Shown here: positions 38,930 through 47,141 of the stretch, one piece after another
Layout of the letters: every line of letters begins with the position of its first letter
How positions within the stretch are numbered: position 1 is the stretch's first letter
Assembly: GCF_006346395.1 (NCBI RefSeq)
Contig: NZ_VDMS01000005.1
Coordinates: forward strand, 434,001 to 498,000
DNA: 64,000 nt
Source: Nocardioides plantarum
GTDB taxonomy: Bacteria; Actinomycetota; Actinomycetes; Propionibacteriales; Nocardioidaceae
Direction of reading: 5' to 3'
Made by a program: the position numbers and the translations under genes
Notes under the pieces: generated by a model
Seen by the model: only the letters and a program-made list of their open reading frames with translations
What the model was told of the DNA's origin: nothing
Databases searched by the model: none

Positions 38930-40033
38930 TCAGCCGGCCCACTCGGCCTTCCAGCCGTCGACCTCGTCGGCCTTGCGGGAGGCGGGGCCGGTATAGATCG
39001 CCGAGGGGCGGATCAGCCGGCCGGTGCGCTTCTGCTCCAGGATGTGCGCGGACCAGCCGCCGGTGCGGGCACAGGTGAACATCGCGGTGAACATGTTGGA
39101 CGGGACCTCGGCGAAGTCGAGGACGATGGCTGCCCAGAACTCGACGTTGGTCTCGAGGACGCGGTCGGGACGACGCTCGCGCAGCTCCTTGAGCGCGGCC
39201 TGCTCGAGGGCCTCGGCTACTGCGTAGCGGGGAGCGTCGAGCTCCTTGGCCGTACGACGCAGCACGCGGGCGCGCGGGTCCTCGGCGCGGTAGACGCGGT
39301 GGCCGAAGCCCATCAGCCGTTCGCCCTTGTCGAGCAGGCCCTTGACGTAGGCGGTCGCGTCGCCGGACCTCTCGACCTCCTCGATCATGGTGAGCACGCG
39401 GGCCGGGGCGCCACCGTGCAGCGGGCCGCTCATCGCGCCGATCGCGCCGGAGAAGGCCGCGGCCACGTCGGCACCGGTCGAGGTGATGACGCGCGCGGTG
39501 AAGGTGGAGGCGTTCATGCCGTGCTCGGCCGCGCTGCTCCAGTAGGCGTCGATCGCGTGGGCGTGCTTGGGATCGGCCTCGCCCTTCCACCGGATCAGGA
39601 ACTTCTCGGCGAGCGTGCCACCGGCGTCGACGGCCTTCTGCGGGACGACCGGCTGGTTGAGGCCGCGAGCCGACTGGGCGGCGTAGGAGAGGACCATGAC
39701 GGCGAGCCGGCCGATGTCCTCGCGCGCCTGGTCGTCGGAGATGTCGTAGGTCTGGCCGAAGCCGAAGGCCGGCGCCAGCATGGCCACCGCGGCCTGCACG
39801 TCGACGCGCACGTCGCCGGTGTGGACCGGGAGGTTGTAGGGCTCGGCGGGGGCCAGGCCCGGCTGGTAGGCGCCGTCGATGAGCAGGCCCCAGACGTTCT
39901 CGAAGGGCACCCGCCCGACGATGTCCTCGATGTCGACGCCGCGGTAGCGCAGCGCGGAGCCTTCCTTGTCGGGCTCGGCGATCTCGGACTCGAAAGCGAC
40001 GACTCCCTCGAGTCCGTGGTGTACCTCGGTCAT
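38930..40033 (-). CDS. citA: Citrate synthase 2 (type CitA)
   Basis: 367 aa from ATG at 40033. Blocks: MTEVHHGLEGVVAFESEIAE, LRYRGVDIEDI, the catalytic His regions SAAEHGMNASTFTARV and GPLHGGAPARVLTMIEE, GFGHRVYRAEDPRA, and TNVEFWAAIVLDFA where the usual NVDF Asp is Glu, as in actinobacterial citrate synthase 2. Ends with RLIRPSAIYTGP. Condenses oxaloacetate with acetyl-CoA (or a related acyl-CoA). Divergent from pdxH with a 74-bp gap, a common actinobacterial arrangement. Confidence 0.9.
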   Translation of the reverse strand: MTEVHHGLEGVVAFESEIAEPDKEGSALRYRGVDIEDIVGRVPFENVWGLLIDGAYQPGLAPAEPYNLPVHTGDVRVDVQAAVAMLAPAFGFGQTYDISDDQAREDIGRLAVMVLSYAAQSARGLNQPVVPQKAVDAGGTLAEKFLIRWKGEADPKHAHAIDAYWSSAAEHGMNASTFTARVITSTGADVAAAFSGAIGAMSGPLHGGAPARVLTMIEEVERSGDATAYVKGLLDKGERLMGFGHRVYRAEDPRARVLRRTAKELDAPRYAVAEALEQAALKELRERRPDRVLETNVEFWAAIVLDFAEVPSNMFTAMFTCARTGGWSAHILEQKRTGRLIRPSAIYTGPASRKADEVDGWKAEWAG

Positions 40034-40107
40034 ACGTCGCTCCTAGCGGTTCGTGAGAGGCCTCTTTGCGTCGCTCGGCATTGTGCCGCACGCACTACGG
40101 TCGACCC

Positions 40108-40797
40108 ATGGGTGACCCTGGTGCGGACCGCGACCTCAGCAGTGACCTCAGCAGTGACCTCGCCGCAGCCCGGCAGGAGTACGCCGCGGGTGGGCTGGCC
40201 GAGGACGACCTGGCGGCCGACCCGGTCACGATGTTCGGGCGCTGGTACGACGACGCGCGGGCCGCCGGTCTGCACGAGCCCAACGCGATGGTCGTGGCCA
40301 CCGTCGGCGCCGAGGGGCAGCCGACCGCCCGGACCGTGCTGCTCAAGGGCGTCGGCCCCGACGGGTTCCGCTTCTTCACCAACCAGGCCTCGCGCAAGGG
40401 CCGCGAGCTCGCGGCCCAGCCGCGGTGCTCGCTGCTGTTCCCGTGGCACCCGCTCGAGCGGCAGGTGCGCGTCGACGGCGTGGCCGAGCCGCTGCCGCGG
40501 GCCGACGTCGAGGCCTACTTCGCCCAGCGGCCACGGGGCTCCCGGCTCGGCGCGTGGGCCTCGCACCAGTCGCGCGAGGTGGCCGGCCGGGACGCCCTCG
40601 CGGCGTCGTACGACGAGGTCGAGTCGAGGTTCGCGGGCACCGATGACGTGCCGCCGCCCGAGGAGTGGGGCGGCTACCTGGTGCGGCCCCAGGTCGTGGA
40701 GTTCTGGCAGGGCCGGCCGAGCCGGATGCACGACCGGCTCGTCTACCGGCGCACGCCCGGTGCCGACGGCTGGACCACGGCGCGGCTCGCGCCCTGA
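40108..40797 (+). CDS. pdxH: Pyridoxamine 5'-phosphate oxidase
   Basis: 229 aa from ATG at 40108. FMN- and substrate-binding blocks: AMVVATVGAEGQPTARTVLL, GFRFFTNQASRKGRELA, LLFPWHPLERQVRVDG, RPRGSRLGAWASHQS and the C-terminal VEFWQGRPSRMHDRLVY plus WTTARLAP. Oxidises pyridoxamine/pyridoxine phosphate to PLP. The N-terminus has a short repeat (DLSSDLSSDLA, from a 12-bp DNA repeat). Divergent from citA. Confidence 0.95.
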   Translation: MGDPGADRDLSSDLSSDLAAARQEYAAGGLAEDDLAADPVTMFGRWYDDARAAGLHEPNAMVVATVGAEGQPTARTVLLKGVGPDGFRFFTNQASRKGRELAAQPRCSLLFPWHPLERQVRVDGVAEPLPRADVEAYFAQRPRGSRLGAWASHQSREVAGRDALAASYDEVESRFAGTDDVPPPEEWGGYLVRPQVVEFWQGRPSRMHDRLVYRRTPGADGWTTARLAP

Positions 40798-40806
40798 CTC
40801 CCGCGG

Positions 40807-40815
40807 TGGCACGAT
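40807..40815 (+). promoter_or_regulatory. TGG-CACGAT start-proximal motif of the CAP gene
   Basis: TGGCACGAT, then 6 nt and ATG at 40822. Same motif and spacing as at 42517, 43173, 45778 and 46459. It reads as an extended -10 (TGN) joined to a hexamer with A and T at positions 2 and 6, giving a leaderless mRNA. Confidence 0.5.
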
Positions 40816-40821
40816 GAGGTG

Positions 40822-41295
40822 ATGCGTCGACCTCTCGGACTGATGGTTCTCCTGGCCCTTCTCGGCATCCTCACCGCGGGGCTGGTCGCCGTGCCGGCTC
40901 CCGCGCAGGCCGCACCCAGCGCCGCCAAGTACCTCGTGGAGGCCCGCACGTACACCAACCACGAGCGCACCATCCGTGACCGCCCCGCGCTGGCCAACAG
41001 CGAGTGCCTCGCGCGCTTCGCGCGGGCCCAGGCGGCGCGGATGGCCAAGGCCGGACGGATCTTCCACACCCAGGACTTCGCCGCGATCGGTCGCACCTGC
41101 GGGCTGCGCGCCTGGGGCGAGAACGTCGCCCAGGCCGTCGGCAGCGACACCGGCAAGGGCGTCGTGCGGATGTGGATGGGGTCCAGCGGCCACAAGGCCA
41201 ACATCCTCAACACCACCTACCGCCACTTCGGCATGGGCGCCGTCTACCGCGGCGGCCGGTGGTGGGTCGTGCAGGTGTTCGGCCGCCGTGCCTGA
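40822..41295 (+). CDS. Secreted CAP/SCP-like domain protein
   Basis: 157 aa; ATG 40822 preferred over GTG 40819 by the motif spacing. Signal peptide LGLMVLLALLGILTAGLVAV, cleavage near AQA. CAP superfamily blocks: TYTNHERTIRDRPALANSEC, RIFHTQDF, WGENVAQAVGS, MGSSGHKANILN and WWVVQVFG, with the conserved His/Glu cavity residues. Bacterial CAP proteins are exported and of uncertain activity. Two Cys may form a disulfide. Confidence 0.85.
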   Translation: MRRPLGLMVLLALLGILTAGLVAVPAPAQAAPSAAKYLVEARTYTNHERTIRDRPALANSECLARFARAQAARMAKAGRIFHTQDFAAIGRTCGLRAWGENVAQAVGSDTGKGVVRMWMGSSGHKANILNTTYRHFGMGAVYRGGRWWVVQVFGRRA

Positions 41296-41353
41296 CCGGC
41301 GGGCCTGACCGCCGATCTCACGATCCTCGCGTGTCCTAGTAGCCTCGATCCTT

Positions 41354-42472
41354 GTGGCAGGCCCTGACTTCGAGACCGAGATCAAGCAGCTCCAGGCGAC
41401 GATGCACACCATCGGCCAGGTGCTCGACCTCGATGGCATGCGCGTCGAGATCGACGACCTCGGCGAGCAGGTCGCGGCCCCCGACCTCTGGGACGACGTC
41501 GACCGGGCGACCGGCATCACCGGCCGCCTCTCGGCGCTCCAGGGCACGCTCGACCGCTTCCACGAGCTCGAGACCCGCATCGAGGACGCCGGGCTCATGC
41601 ACGAGATGGGCCAGGAGGAGGGCGACGCCGACTCCCTCGAGGAGGCCGCACGCGAGCTCGACAAGGTGCGCAAGGCCGTCGAGAGCCTGGAGGTCCGCAC
41701 CCTGCTCAACGGCGAGTACGACGCCCGCGAGGCCCTGGTGTCGATCCGCTCCGGCGCCGGTGGCGTCGACGCCGCCGACTTCGCCGAGATGCTGATGCGC
41801 ATGTACGTCCGCTGGGCCGAGCAGCACGACTACAAGGTCGAGGTCTTCGAGACGTCGTACGCCGAGGAGGCCGGCCTGAAGTCCGCCACCTTCGCGATCC
41901 ACGCGCCCTACACCTACGGCACGCTGTCGGTCGAGGCCGGCACCCACCGCCTGGTGCGGATCAGCCCGTTCGACAACCAGGGTCGTCGGCAGACGTCGTT
42001 CGCCGCGGTCGAGGTCGTCCCGGTGCTCGAGCAGACCGACGAGATCGACATCCCCGACGAGGACATCCGCACCGACGTCTACCGCTCCGGCGGCCCGGGC
42101 GGTCAGTCCGTCAACACGACCGACTCCGCGGTGCGGCTCACGCACATCCCGACCGGCACCGTCGTGTCCTGCCAGAACGAGAAGAGCCAGCTGCAGAACA
42201 AGGCCAGCGCCATGGTCGTGCTCAAGGCCAAGCTGCTCGCGCGCAAGAAGGCCGAGGAGAAGGCCCACCTCGACTCGATGCGCGGCGACGTGCAGGCCAG
42301 CTGGGGCGACCAGATGCGCAACTACGTGCTCAACCCCTACCAGATCGTCAAGGACCTCCGCACCGGCTACGAGGAGGGCAACCCCTCCACCGTGTTCGAC
42401 GGCGACCTCGACGGCTTCCTCGAGGCCGGCATCCGGTGGCGTCGGGGCTCCGAGAAGGCCGACGAGAACTAG
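41354..42472 (+). CDS. prfB: Peptide chain release factor 2
   Basis: 372 aa from GTG at 41354, with TAGCCT 8 nt upstream and no Shine-Dalgarno. RF2 signature: SPF recognition tripeptide in RLVRISPFDNQGRRQTSF and the peptidyl-tRNA hydrolysis motif GGQ in YRSGGPGGQSVNTTDSAVRL. Also SIRSGAGGVDAADFAEML. The frame is uninterrupted, so there is no autoregulatory UGA frameshift as in E. coli. Terminates translation at UGA and UAA. In many actinobacteria ftsE-ftsX-smpB follow; here they do not. Confidence 0.95.
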   Translation: MAGPDFETEIKQLQATMHTIGQVLDLDGMRVEIDDLGEQVAAPDLWDDVDRATGITGRLSALQGTLDRFHELETRIEDAGLMHEMGQEEGDADSLEEAARELDKVRKAVESLEVRTLLNGEYDAREALVSIRSGAGGVDAADFAEMLMRMYVRWAEQHDYKVEVFETSYAEEAGLKSATFAIHAPYTYGTLSVEAGTHRLVRISPFDNQGRRQTSFAAVEVVPVLEQTDEIDIPDEDIRTDVYRSGGPGGQSVNTTDSAVRLTHIPTGTVVSCQNEKSQLQNKASAMVVLKAKLLARKKAEEKAHLDSMRGDVQASWGDQMRNYVLNPYQIVKDLRTGYEEGNPSTVFDGDLDGFLEAGIRWRRGSEKADEN

Positions 42473-42516
42473 GCCGAACCCCACGGTTCGTTCCTGCGCG
42501 CCCACGGGTGATCGTG

Positions 42517-42525
42517 TGTCAAGGT
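42517..42525 (+). promoter_or_regulatory. TGT-CAAGGT start-proximal motif, paralog 1
   Basis: Extended -10-like TGN plus hexamer CAAGGT, exactly 6 nt before GTG 42532. Member of a five-gene set with the same spacing. Confidence 0.5.
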
Positions 42526-42531
42526 GTGCGC

Positions 42532-43119
42532 GTGAAGACCCGGCTCGGCCTCGTCGCCGCCACCCTGACCGCAGGACTCCTCATCAGCGCCGCCCCGTCG
42601 GCCCACGCCGAGACCTGGCGGCACACCGACGCCACCGGTGACGTCCGCGTGGCCGAGCTCGAGGAGGGCACACCGGATCCGCTGCCGTCGGCGGTCGACC
42701 GCCACGAGCGGCGGGGCGACATCACGCGGGTGACCGCCACCTACACCCGTGACAGCCTGCGGGTGGCGACGTCGCTGCGGGCCTTCGACAACGCCGACAA
42801 CCGGATCCAGGTGCGGATCTTCACCTCGCACTCCTCGACGTTCGACCTGGTGCACGTCCGCCGGGGCGCGCAGGTCACCACGGCCTTCACGCGCTCCTAC
42901 CGCGCCCAGGAGTGCGAGGGCCTCCGGGTGACGCCCACGGCGTCGGGTGTCGTCGCCACCGTCCCGCGCAGCTGCCTCGTCGGGGCCTACCGGGTGCGGG
43001 TGGGCGTGCTGACCAACACCTACGACCGCTCCTACGAGCGCGGCACGAGGGACGACGCGCTGCGCACCGGCGTCACCTCCGCCACGCCGCGCCTCGGCTC
43101 CTGGATCGCCGCGGGCTAG
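42532..43119 (+). CDS. Small exported protein, paralog family member 1
   Basis: 195 aa; GTG 42532 chosen by motif spacing (GTG 42526 possible). Signal peptide KTRLGLVAATLTAGLLISAA, cleavage near AHA. The mature protein starts ETWRHTDATGDVRVAE, the family hallmark, then HERRGDITRVTATYTRDSLR, CEGLRVTPTASGVVATVPRS with two Cys, YRVRVGVLTNTYD, DDALRTG and RLGSWIAAG at the end. Compared with the other three it lacks the RNGYRY block before the first Cys. Function unknown; probably a beta-sandwich with one disulfide. Confidence 0.75.
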   Translation: MKTRLGLVAATLTAGLLISAAPSAHAETWRHTDATGDVRVAELEEGTPDPLPSAVDRHERRGDITRVTATYTRDSLRVATSLRAFDNADNRIQVRIFTSHSSTFDLVHVRRGAQVTTAFTRSYRAQECEGLRVTPTASGVVATVPRSCLVGAYRVRVGVLTNTYDRSYERGTRDDALRTGVTSATPRLGSWIAAG

Positions 43120-43172
43120 GTGAGCGGGCTGACGCTCGAGTCGACTCGAGGGGTGACGTGGCTCGCACGGTG

Positions 43173-43181
43173 TGGCACCGT
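43173..43181 (+). promoter_or_regulatory. TGG-CACCGT start-proximal motif, paralog 2
   Basis: Extended -10-like motif 6 nt before ATG 43188. Confidence 0.5.
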
Positions 43182-43187
43182 GCGGAG

Positions 43188-43784
43188 ATGACACCCCTGC
43201 GGTCGTTCCTTCTCGCCTGCGTGACGACGGCGCTGCTGATGGCCGCGGTGCCCGCTGCGGACGCCCAGACCTGGCGCCACGCCGACGCCGTGGGCGACGC
43301 CCAGGTCACCCGCTACGACGACGACGGCCAGCTCGACGAGCCCGTCGTCGACCCGCAGGAGCGGCGCGGCGACCTCACCAACCTGAGGGTCACCTACACC
43401 GCCCAGACGCTGCGGATGGCCATCAGCGTCCGGTCGCAGCGCATCGCCATCCAGGACGTGCTCATCAAGGTCGTCTCGTCGCGCGGCTACACCTACCGGA
43501 TGGTCCTCGAGTACTTCATCGAGAACTCCCTCTCCATCACCCGCAACGGCTACCGCTACGAGTGCGAGGGGCTCAAGGCCACCAGGACGCAGGCCGGCTA
43601 CGTGGTCACGGCCCCGAGGTCCTGCTTCGACGACGCCTACCGGATCAGGGTGGGCGTCCAGACCGACTTCAGCACCGACAATGCCGAAGAGACTGGCGAC
43701 GCGGGGACCTACGACGACGCCCTGCGCACCGGCAGGTACACCAAGAACAAGCCCAAGCTCAGCCCGTGGATCGTCGCGGGCTGA
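43188..43784 (+). CDS. Small exported protein, paralog family member 2
   Basis: 198 aa. Signal peptide RSFLLACVTTALLMAAVPAA, cleavage near ADA. Family blocks: QTWRHADAVGDAQVTRYDDD, ERRGDLTNLRVTYTAQTLRM, TRNGYRYECEGLKATRTQAG, RSCFDDAYRIRVGVQTDF, YDDALRTGRYTKNKPKLSPW. An extra Asp/Glu-rich segment sits before DDALRTG, with no obvious calcium motif. Function unknown. It precedes the amylosucrase by 45 bp. Confidence 0.78.
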   Translation: MTPLRSFLLACVTTALLMAAVPAADAQTWRHADAVGDAQVTRYDDDGQLDEPVVDPQERRGDLTNLRVTYTAQTLRMAISVRSQRIAIQDVLIKVVSSRGYTYRMVLEYFIENSLSITRNGYRYECEGLKATRTQAGYVVTAPRSCFDDAYRIRVGVQTDFSTDNAEETGDAGTYDDALRTGRYTKNKPKLSPWIVAG

Positions 43785-43829
43785 TCGACCGGGACGGTCG
43801 GTCGACCAGCGTGGGATAGACATGGGCGC

Positions 43830-45752
43830 GTGAGCGTCCCCGAGCAAGCCAGGTCCGCAGCGGACGCCGCCCTGTCGGGCCTCAAGCGCCGGCGGCGTGA
43901 GACGTTCCTGCTGCGGCTCGAGCGCTGGTGGCCCGACCTGCTGGCGGGGGTCGCGGCGGCGTACGACGACCCCGAGCGCGTCGCGGTGCGGCTGGTCGAG
44001 GTGGCCGCCCGTGCCTACGCCGACCGGCCCCGCGACCTGCACCGTCTCGACGAGGAGCGGCTGCTGCGCCCCGACCGGGTCCAGGGCCCCGACCAGGTCG
44101 GCTACGCGGCGTACACCGAGCGGTTCAGCCCCGACGGCACCCTGTCCGGCCTAGCCGGGCGCATCGACCACCTGCGCGGTCTGGGGGTCACCTACCTGCA
44201 CCTGATGCCGCTGCTGCTGCCGCGCGACGGCGACAACGACGGCGGCTACGCGGTCGCCGACTACCGCGCCGTGCGGCCCGATCTCGGCACCGTGGACGAC
44301 CTGCGGGAGCTGGCGACGACGCTGCGCGGGCACGGCATCAGCCTGGTCGTCGACCTCGTCCTCAACCACGTGGCCCGCGAGCACCCCTGGGCGGTGGCCG
44401 CCCGGGCCGGCGACGCGACCTACCGCGACTACTTCCACGTCTTCCCCGACCGCGAGCTGCCCGACCGCTACGAGGAGACGCTGCCCGAGGTCTTCCCCGA
44501 CTTCGCGCCCGGCTCGTTCACCTTCGACGACGAGCTCGACGCCTGGGTGTGGACGACCTTCAACTCCTGGCAGTGGGACCTCGACTGGTCCAACCCGGCG
44601 GTGCTGGCCGAGCTCGCGCAGGTCGTCGTCGACCTGGCCAACCTCGGGGTCGAGGTGCTGCGGCTCGACGCCATCGCGTTCCTCTGGAAGCGGCTGGGGA
44701 CCGACAGCCAGAACCAGCCCGAGGTGCACGCGATCACCCAGGCGCTGCGGGCAGTGGCGCGGATGGCCGCGCCCGCGACGCTGTTCAAGGCCGAGGCGAT
44801 CGTCGGGCCGCGCGACCTGGTGCCCTACCTCGGCGTGGGCCCGCACGTCGGCCGCGTCAGTGACCTGGCCTACCACAACAGCCTGATGGTGCAGGTCTGG
44901 TCGATGCTCGCGACCGGCGACGTGCGCCTGGCCCGGCAGGCGCTCGGCGCGCTGCCCCCGACCCCGCCGAGCGGCACCTGGATCACCTACCTGCGCTGCC
45001 ACGACGACATCGGCTGGGCGATCGACGACGGCGACGCCGCGGCGGTCGGGGTGACCGGCGCCGGCCACCGGGGCTTCCTGGCCGACTGGTACGCCGGGGA
45101 CTTCCCCGGGTCGTGGGCCGAGGGCCTGGTCTTCCAGCACAACCCCGAGACCGGTGACCGGCGGATCAGCGGCATGGCCGCGTCGCTGGCCGGTCTGGGC
45201 CCGGGGCGACCCGATCCCGACGAGGCGCACGCGCGGCTCTTCCTCGCGCACGCGCTGGTGGCCGGCTGGGGCGGCGTACCCGTGATCTGGAGCGGTGACG
45301 AGCTGGCCCTGCCCAACGACCCCGCCTGGGCGCAGGAGCCCGGCCACGCCGGCGACAACCGGTGGGCCCACCGTCCGCGGGTCGCCGACGCCGACCTGGC
45401 GCGGCGCGACGAGCCGGGCACTGACGCGGCGCGCGTCTACGCCGGGCTCGCCCACCTGATGCGGGTGCGGGCCACGCTGCCGCAGCTGCACGCGTCGGCG
45501 CCGGTCTCGGTGCTGCCGGACGGCGACGACGGGGTGCTCGCCGTCGTCCGCCGTCACGCCAGCGGCACGTTCGTCGGGCTCTACAACGTCACGGGGGAGT
45601 GGCGGGCCCTCCCGCACCACCGTCTCGTCGAGGTCGGGGTCGAGCACCCGCACGAGGCGCTCGGCGGGGTGACGCCGACGCCCGGGGACGACGGTCTGCT
45701 GTGGCTGCCGCCGTACGCCGCGTGGTGGGTCGTCGACGCGCCGACGTCCTGA
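43830..45752 (+). CDS. Amylosucrase-type GH13 glucosyltransferase
   Basis: 640 aa from GTG at 43830, with TAGACA 7 nt upstream. The N-terminal helical domain (about 1-90) and the (beta/alpha)8 barrel match GH13 amylosucrases: VGYAAYTERFSPDGTLSGLA, YLHLMPLLLPRDGDNDGGYA, VVDLVLNHVAREHPWA, PEVFPDFAPGSFTFD, the nucleophile Asp in VEVLRLDAIAFLWKRLGT, acid/base Glu in LFKAEAIVGPRD, and LRCHDDIGWAIDD. A C-terminal beta-domain ends WWVVDAPTS. It makes alpha-1,4-glucan from sucrose, or isomerises or hydrolyses it. No signal peptide, so it is cytoplasmic. Its place inside an array of exported paralogs is odd. Confidence 0.9.
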   Translation: MSVPEQARSAADAALSGLKRRRRETFLLRLERWWPDLLAGVAAAYDDPERVAVRLVEVAARAYADRPRDLHRLDEERLLRPDRVQGPDQVGYAAYTERFSPDGTLSGLAGRIDHLRGLGVTYLHLMPLLLPRDGDNDGGYAVADYRAVRPDLGTVDDLRELATTLRGHGISLVVDLVLNHVAREHPWAVAARAGDATYRDYFHVFPDRELPDRYEETLPEVFPDFAPGSFTFDDELDAWVWTTFNSWQWDLDWSNPAVLAELAQVVVDLANLGVEVLRLDAIAFLWKRLGTDSQNQPEVHAITQALRAVARMAAPATLFKAEAIVGPRDLVPYLGVGPHVGRVSDLAYHNSLMVQVWSMLATGDVRLARQALGALPPTPPSGTWITYLRCHDDIGWAIDDGDAAAVGVTGAGHRGFLADWYAGDFPGSWAEGLVFQHNPETGDRRISGMAASLAGLGPGRPDPDEAHARLFLAHALVAGWGGVPVIWSGDELALPNDPAWAQEPGHAGDNRWAHRPRVADADLARRDEPGTDAARVYAGLAHLMRVRATLPQLHASAPVSVLPDGDDGVLAVVRRHASGTFVGLYNVTGEWRALPHHRLVEVGVEHPHEALGGVTPTPGDDGLLWLPPYAAWWVVDAPTS

Positions 45753-45777
45753 CAGGTGGCCCGTGTCACCCCCCCTG

Positions 45778-45786
45778 TGGCACGGT
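45778..45786 (+). promoter_or_regulatory. TGG-CACGGT start-proximal motif, paralog 3
   Basis: Extended -10-like motif 6 nt before ATG 45793, only 25 bp after the amylosucrase stop. Confidence 0.5.
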
Positions 45787-45792
45787 GTCGCC

Positions 45793-46401
45793 ATGAACCT
45801 CCGACCCGCGTTCCTGGTCGTATCCCTCACCGCCGGGCTGCTCCTCGCCGGCGGGCCCGCGGCGCACGCCGAGACCTGGCGGCACGTCGACAAGGCGGGC
45901 GACGCGGTCGTGACCGACCACCGGCTCGACGGCACCGCCACGAGGCCCGCGGTGCTCAGGAGCGAGAAGCGCGGCGACATCACCGCCGAGACCGTGACCT
46001 TCACCCGCGATCGGGTCCAGGTGGCGATGGGCGCCCGGTCGCTGGAGGAGTACGACGTGTCCGCGACCCTGAAGGTCGTCACGTCACGGGGCGACAGCTA
46101 CACCCTCGGCTACCTCGACAACGACAACACGGTCGGCGAGTCGAAGATCTTCGTCCAGCGCAACGGCTACCGCTACACCTGCGACGGCATCGCGGCCAGT
46201 CGCACCCGCGCTGGGCTGCTGTTCCGGATGCCGACCTCGTGCCTCGACACGCCGTACAAGATCCGGGTCGGTCTCCAGACCAGGATCTACACGACCCCCT
46301 TCGACGACGTCAACGAGCGGGAGATCCGCGACGACGCCTACCGCACCGGCAAGGTCGACGTGAAGAAGTCCAAGCTCAGCCCCTGGATCCTCGGAGGCTG
46401 A
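45793..46401 (+). CDS. Small exported protein, paralog family member 3
   Basis: 202 aa. Signal peptide RPAFLVVSLTAGLLLAGGPA, cleavage near AHA. Blocks ETWRHVDKAGDAVVTDHRLD, EKRGDITAETVTFTRDRVQV, RNGYRYTCDGIAASRTRAGL, TSCLDTPYKIRVGLQTRIYT, RDDAYRTGKVDVKKSKLSPW. Clearly homologous over its full length to members 2 and 4. Function unknown. Confidence 0.78.
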   Translation: MNLRPAFLVVSLTAGLLLAGGPAAHAETWRHVDKAGDAVVTDHRLDGTATRPAVLRSEKRGDITAETVTFTRDRVQVAMGARSLEEYDVSATLKVVTSRGDSYTLGYLDNDNTVGESKIFVQRNGYRYTCDGIAASRTRAGLLFRMPTSCLDTPYKIRVGLQTRIYTTPFDDVNEREIRDDAYRTGKVDVKKSKLSPWILGG

Positions 46402-46458
46402 GCTGAGCGAGGCCGACGAGACTCGCTCGACCGGCTCCATTCCAGCCTGGCGACCGTG

Positions 46459-46467
46459 TGACACGGT
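46459..46467 (+). promoter_or_regulatory. TGA-CACGGT start-proximal motif, paralog 4
   Basis: Extended -10-like motif 6 nt before ATG 46474. Confidence 0.5.
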
Positions 46468-46473
46468 GACGGC

Positions 46474-47088
46474 ATGAAGACGACGACCACCTTCCTCGCC
46501 GCCCTTCTCGCGACCGGGTTGCTGGTGTCCTCGGTGCCGGCCGCGCACGCCCAGACGTGGCGCCACACGGACGCCACCGGTGATGTCGTGGCTCAGGACC
46601 AGACGGACGACGGCGTCGCCGAGCCGCGGGTGGTGCGGGGCGTCAAGCAGGCCGACGTCGTGAGGCTGACCGTGCAGCACGGCGCGGACGTGCTCCAGGT
46701 CGCGACGACCCTGCGCGCCTTCGGCGGCCCGGACAACTCCTGGGACCTACGCGTCGTCACGTCGCACGGCGACACCTACGACTTCCAACGCTGCGAGTAC
46801 AGCTCGGACGGGACGAAGTCCACGTCGAGTCGACGCAACGGCTACCGCTACCAGTGCGACGGACTGAGGATCAGTCGCACGTCGGCCGGCATCGTCGCGC
46901 GCGTGCCCGTCGCGTGCCTCGACATCCCCTACCGGCTGCGGGTCGGGGTCCAGGCTCGAGTGATCTACCCGCTCGTCGCAGACCCGCGCGATCGCATCGC
47001 TCAGGACGACGCTCTGCGCACCGGCAAGGTGACGGCGCGCAAGCCCAGGCTCAGCCCGTGGATCGTCCGGGACTCCTCCGCCAGGTAG
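46474..47088 (+). CDS. Small exported protein, paralog family member 4
   Basis: 204 aa. Signal peptide TTFLAALLATGLLVSSVPAA, cleavage near AHA. Blocks QTWRHTDATGDVVAQDQTDD, VKQADVVRLTVQHGADVLQV, SRRNGYRYQCDGLRISRTSA, VACLDIPYRLRVGVQARVIY, QDDALRTGKVTARKPRLSPW. Here the usual RRGD(I/L)T block is replaced by KQADVV. There is one extra Cys (FQRCEYSSDG). Function unknown. Confidence 0.78.
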   Translation: MKTTTTFLAALLATGLLVSSVPAAHAQTWRHTDATGDVVAQDQTDDGVAEPRVVRGVKQADVVRLTVQHGADVLQVATTLRAFGGPDNSWDLRVVTSHGDTYDFQRCEYSSDGTKSTSSRRNGYRYQCDGLRISRTSAGIVARVPVACLDIPYRLRVGVQARVIYPLVADPRDRIAQDDALRTGKVTARKPRLSPWIVRDSSAR

Positions 47089-47141
47089 GTCCGGCCGACA
47101 GGCGTGGGGGTATTCGCCCCACGGCCAGGAGAGGTGAAGGC

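Noticed and set aside
43830..45752. Trehalose synthase or maltosyltransferase as the GH13 enzyme
   Set aside because: The helical N-terminal domain, the PRDGDNDGGYAV block and PEVFPDFAPG fit amylosucrase better.
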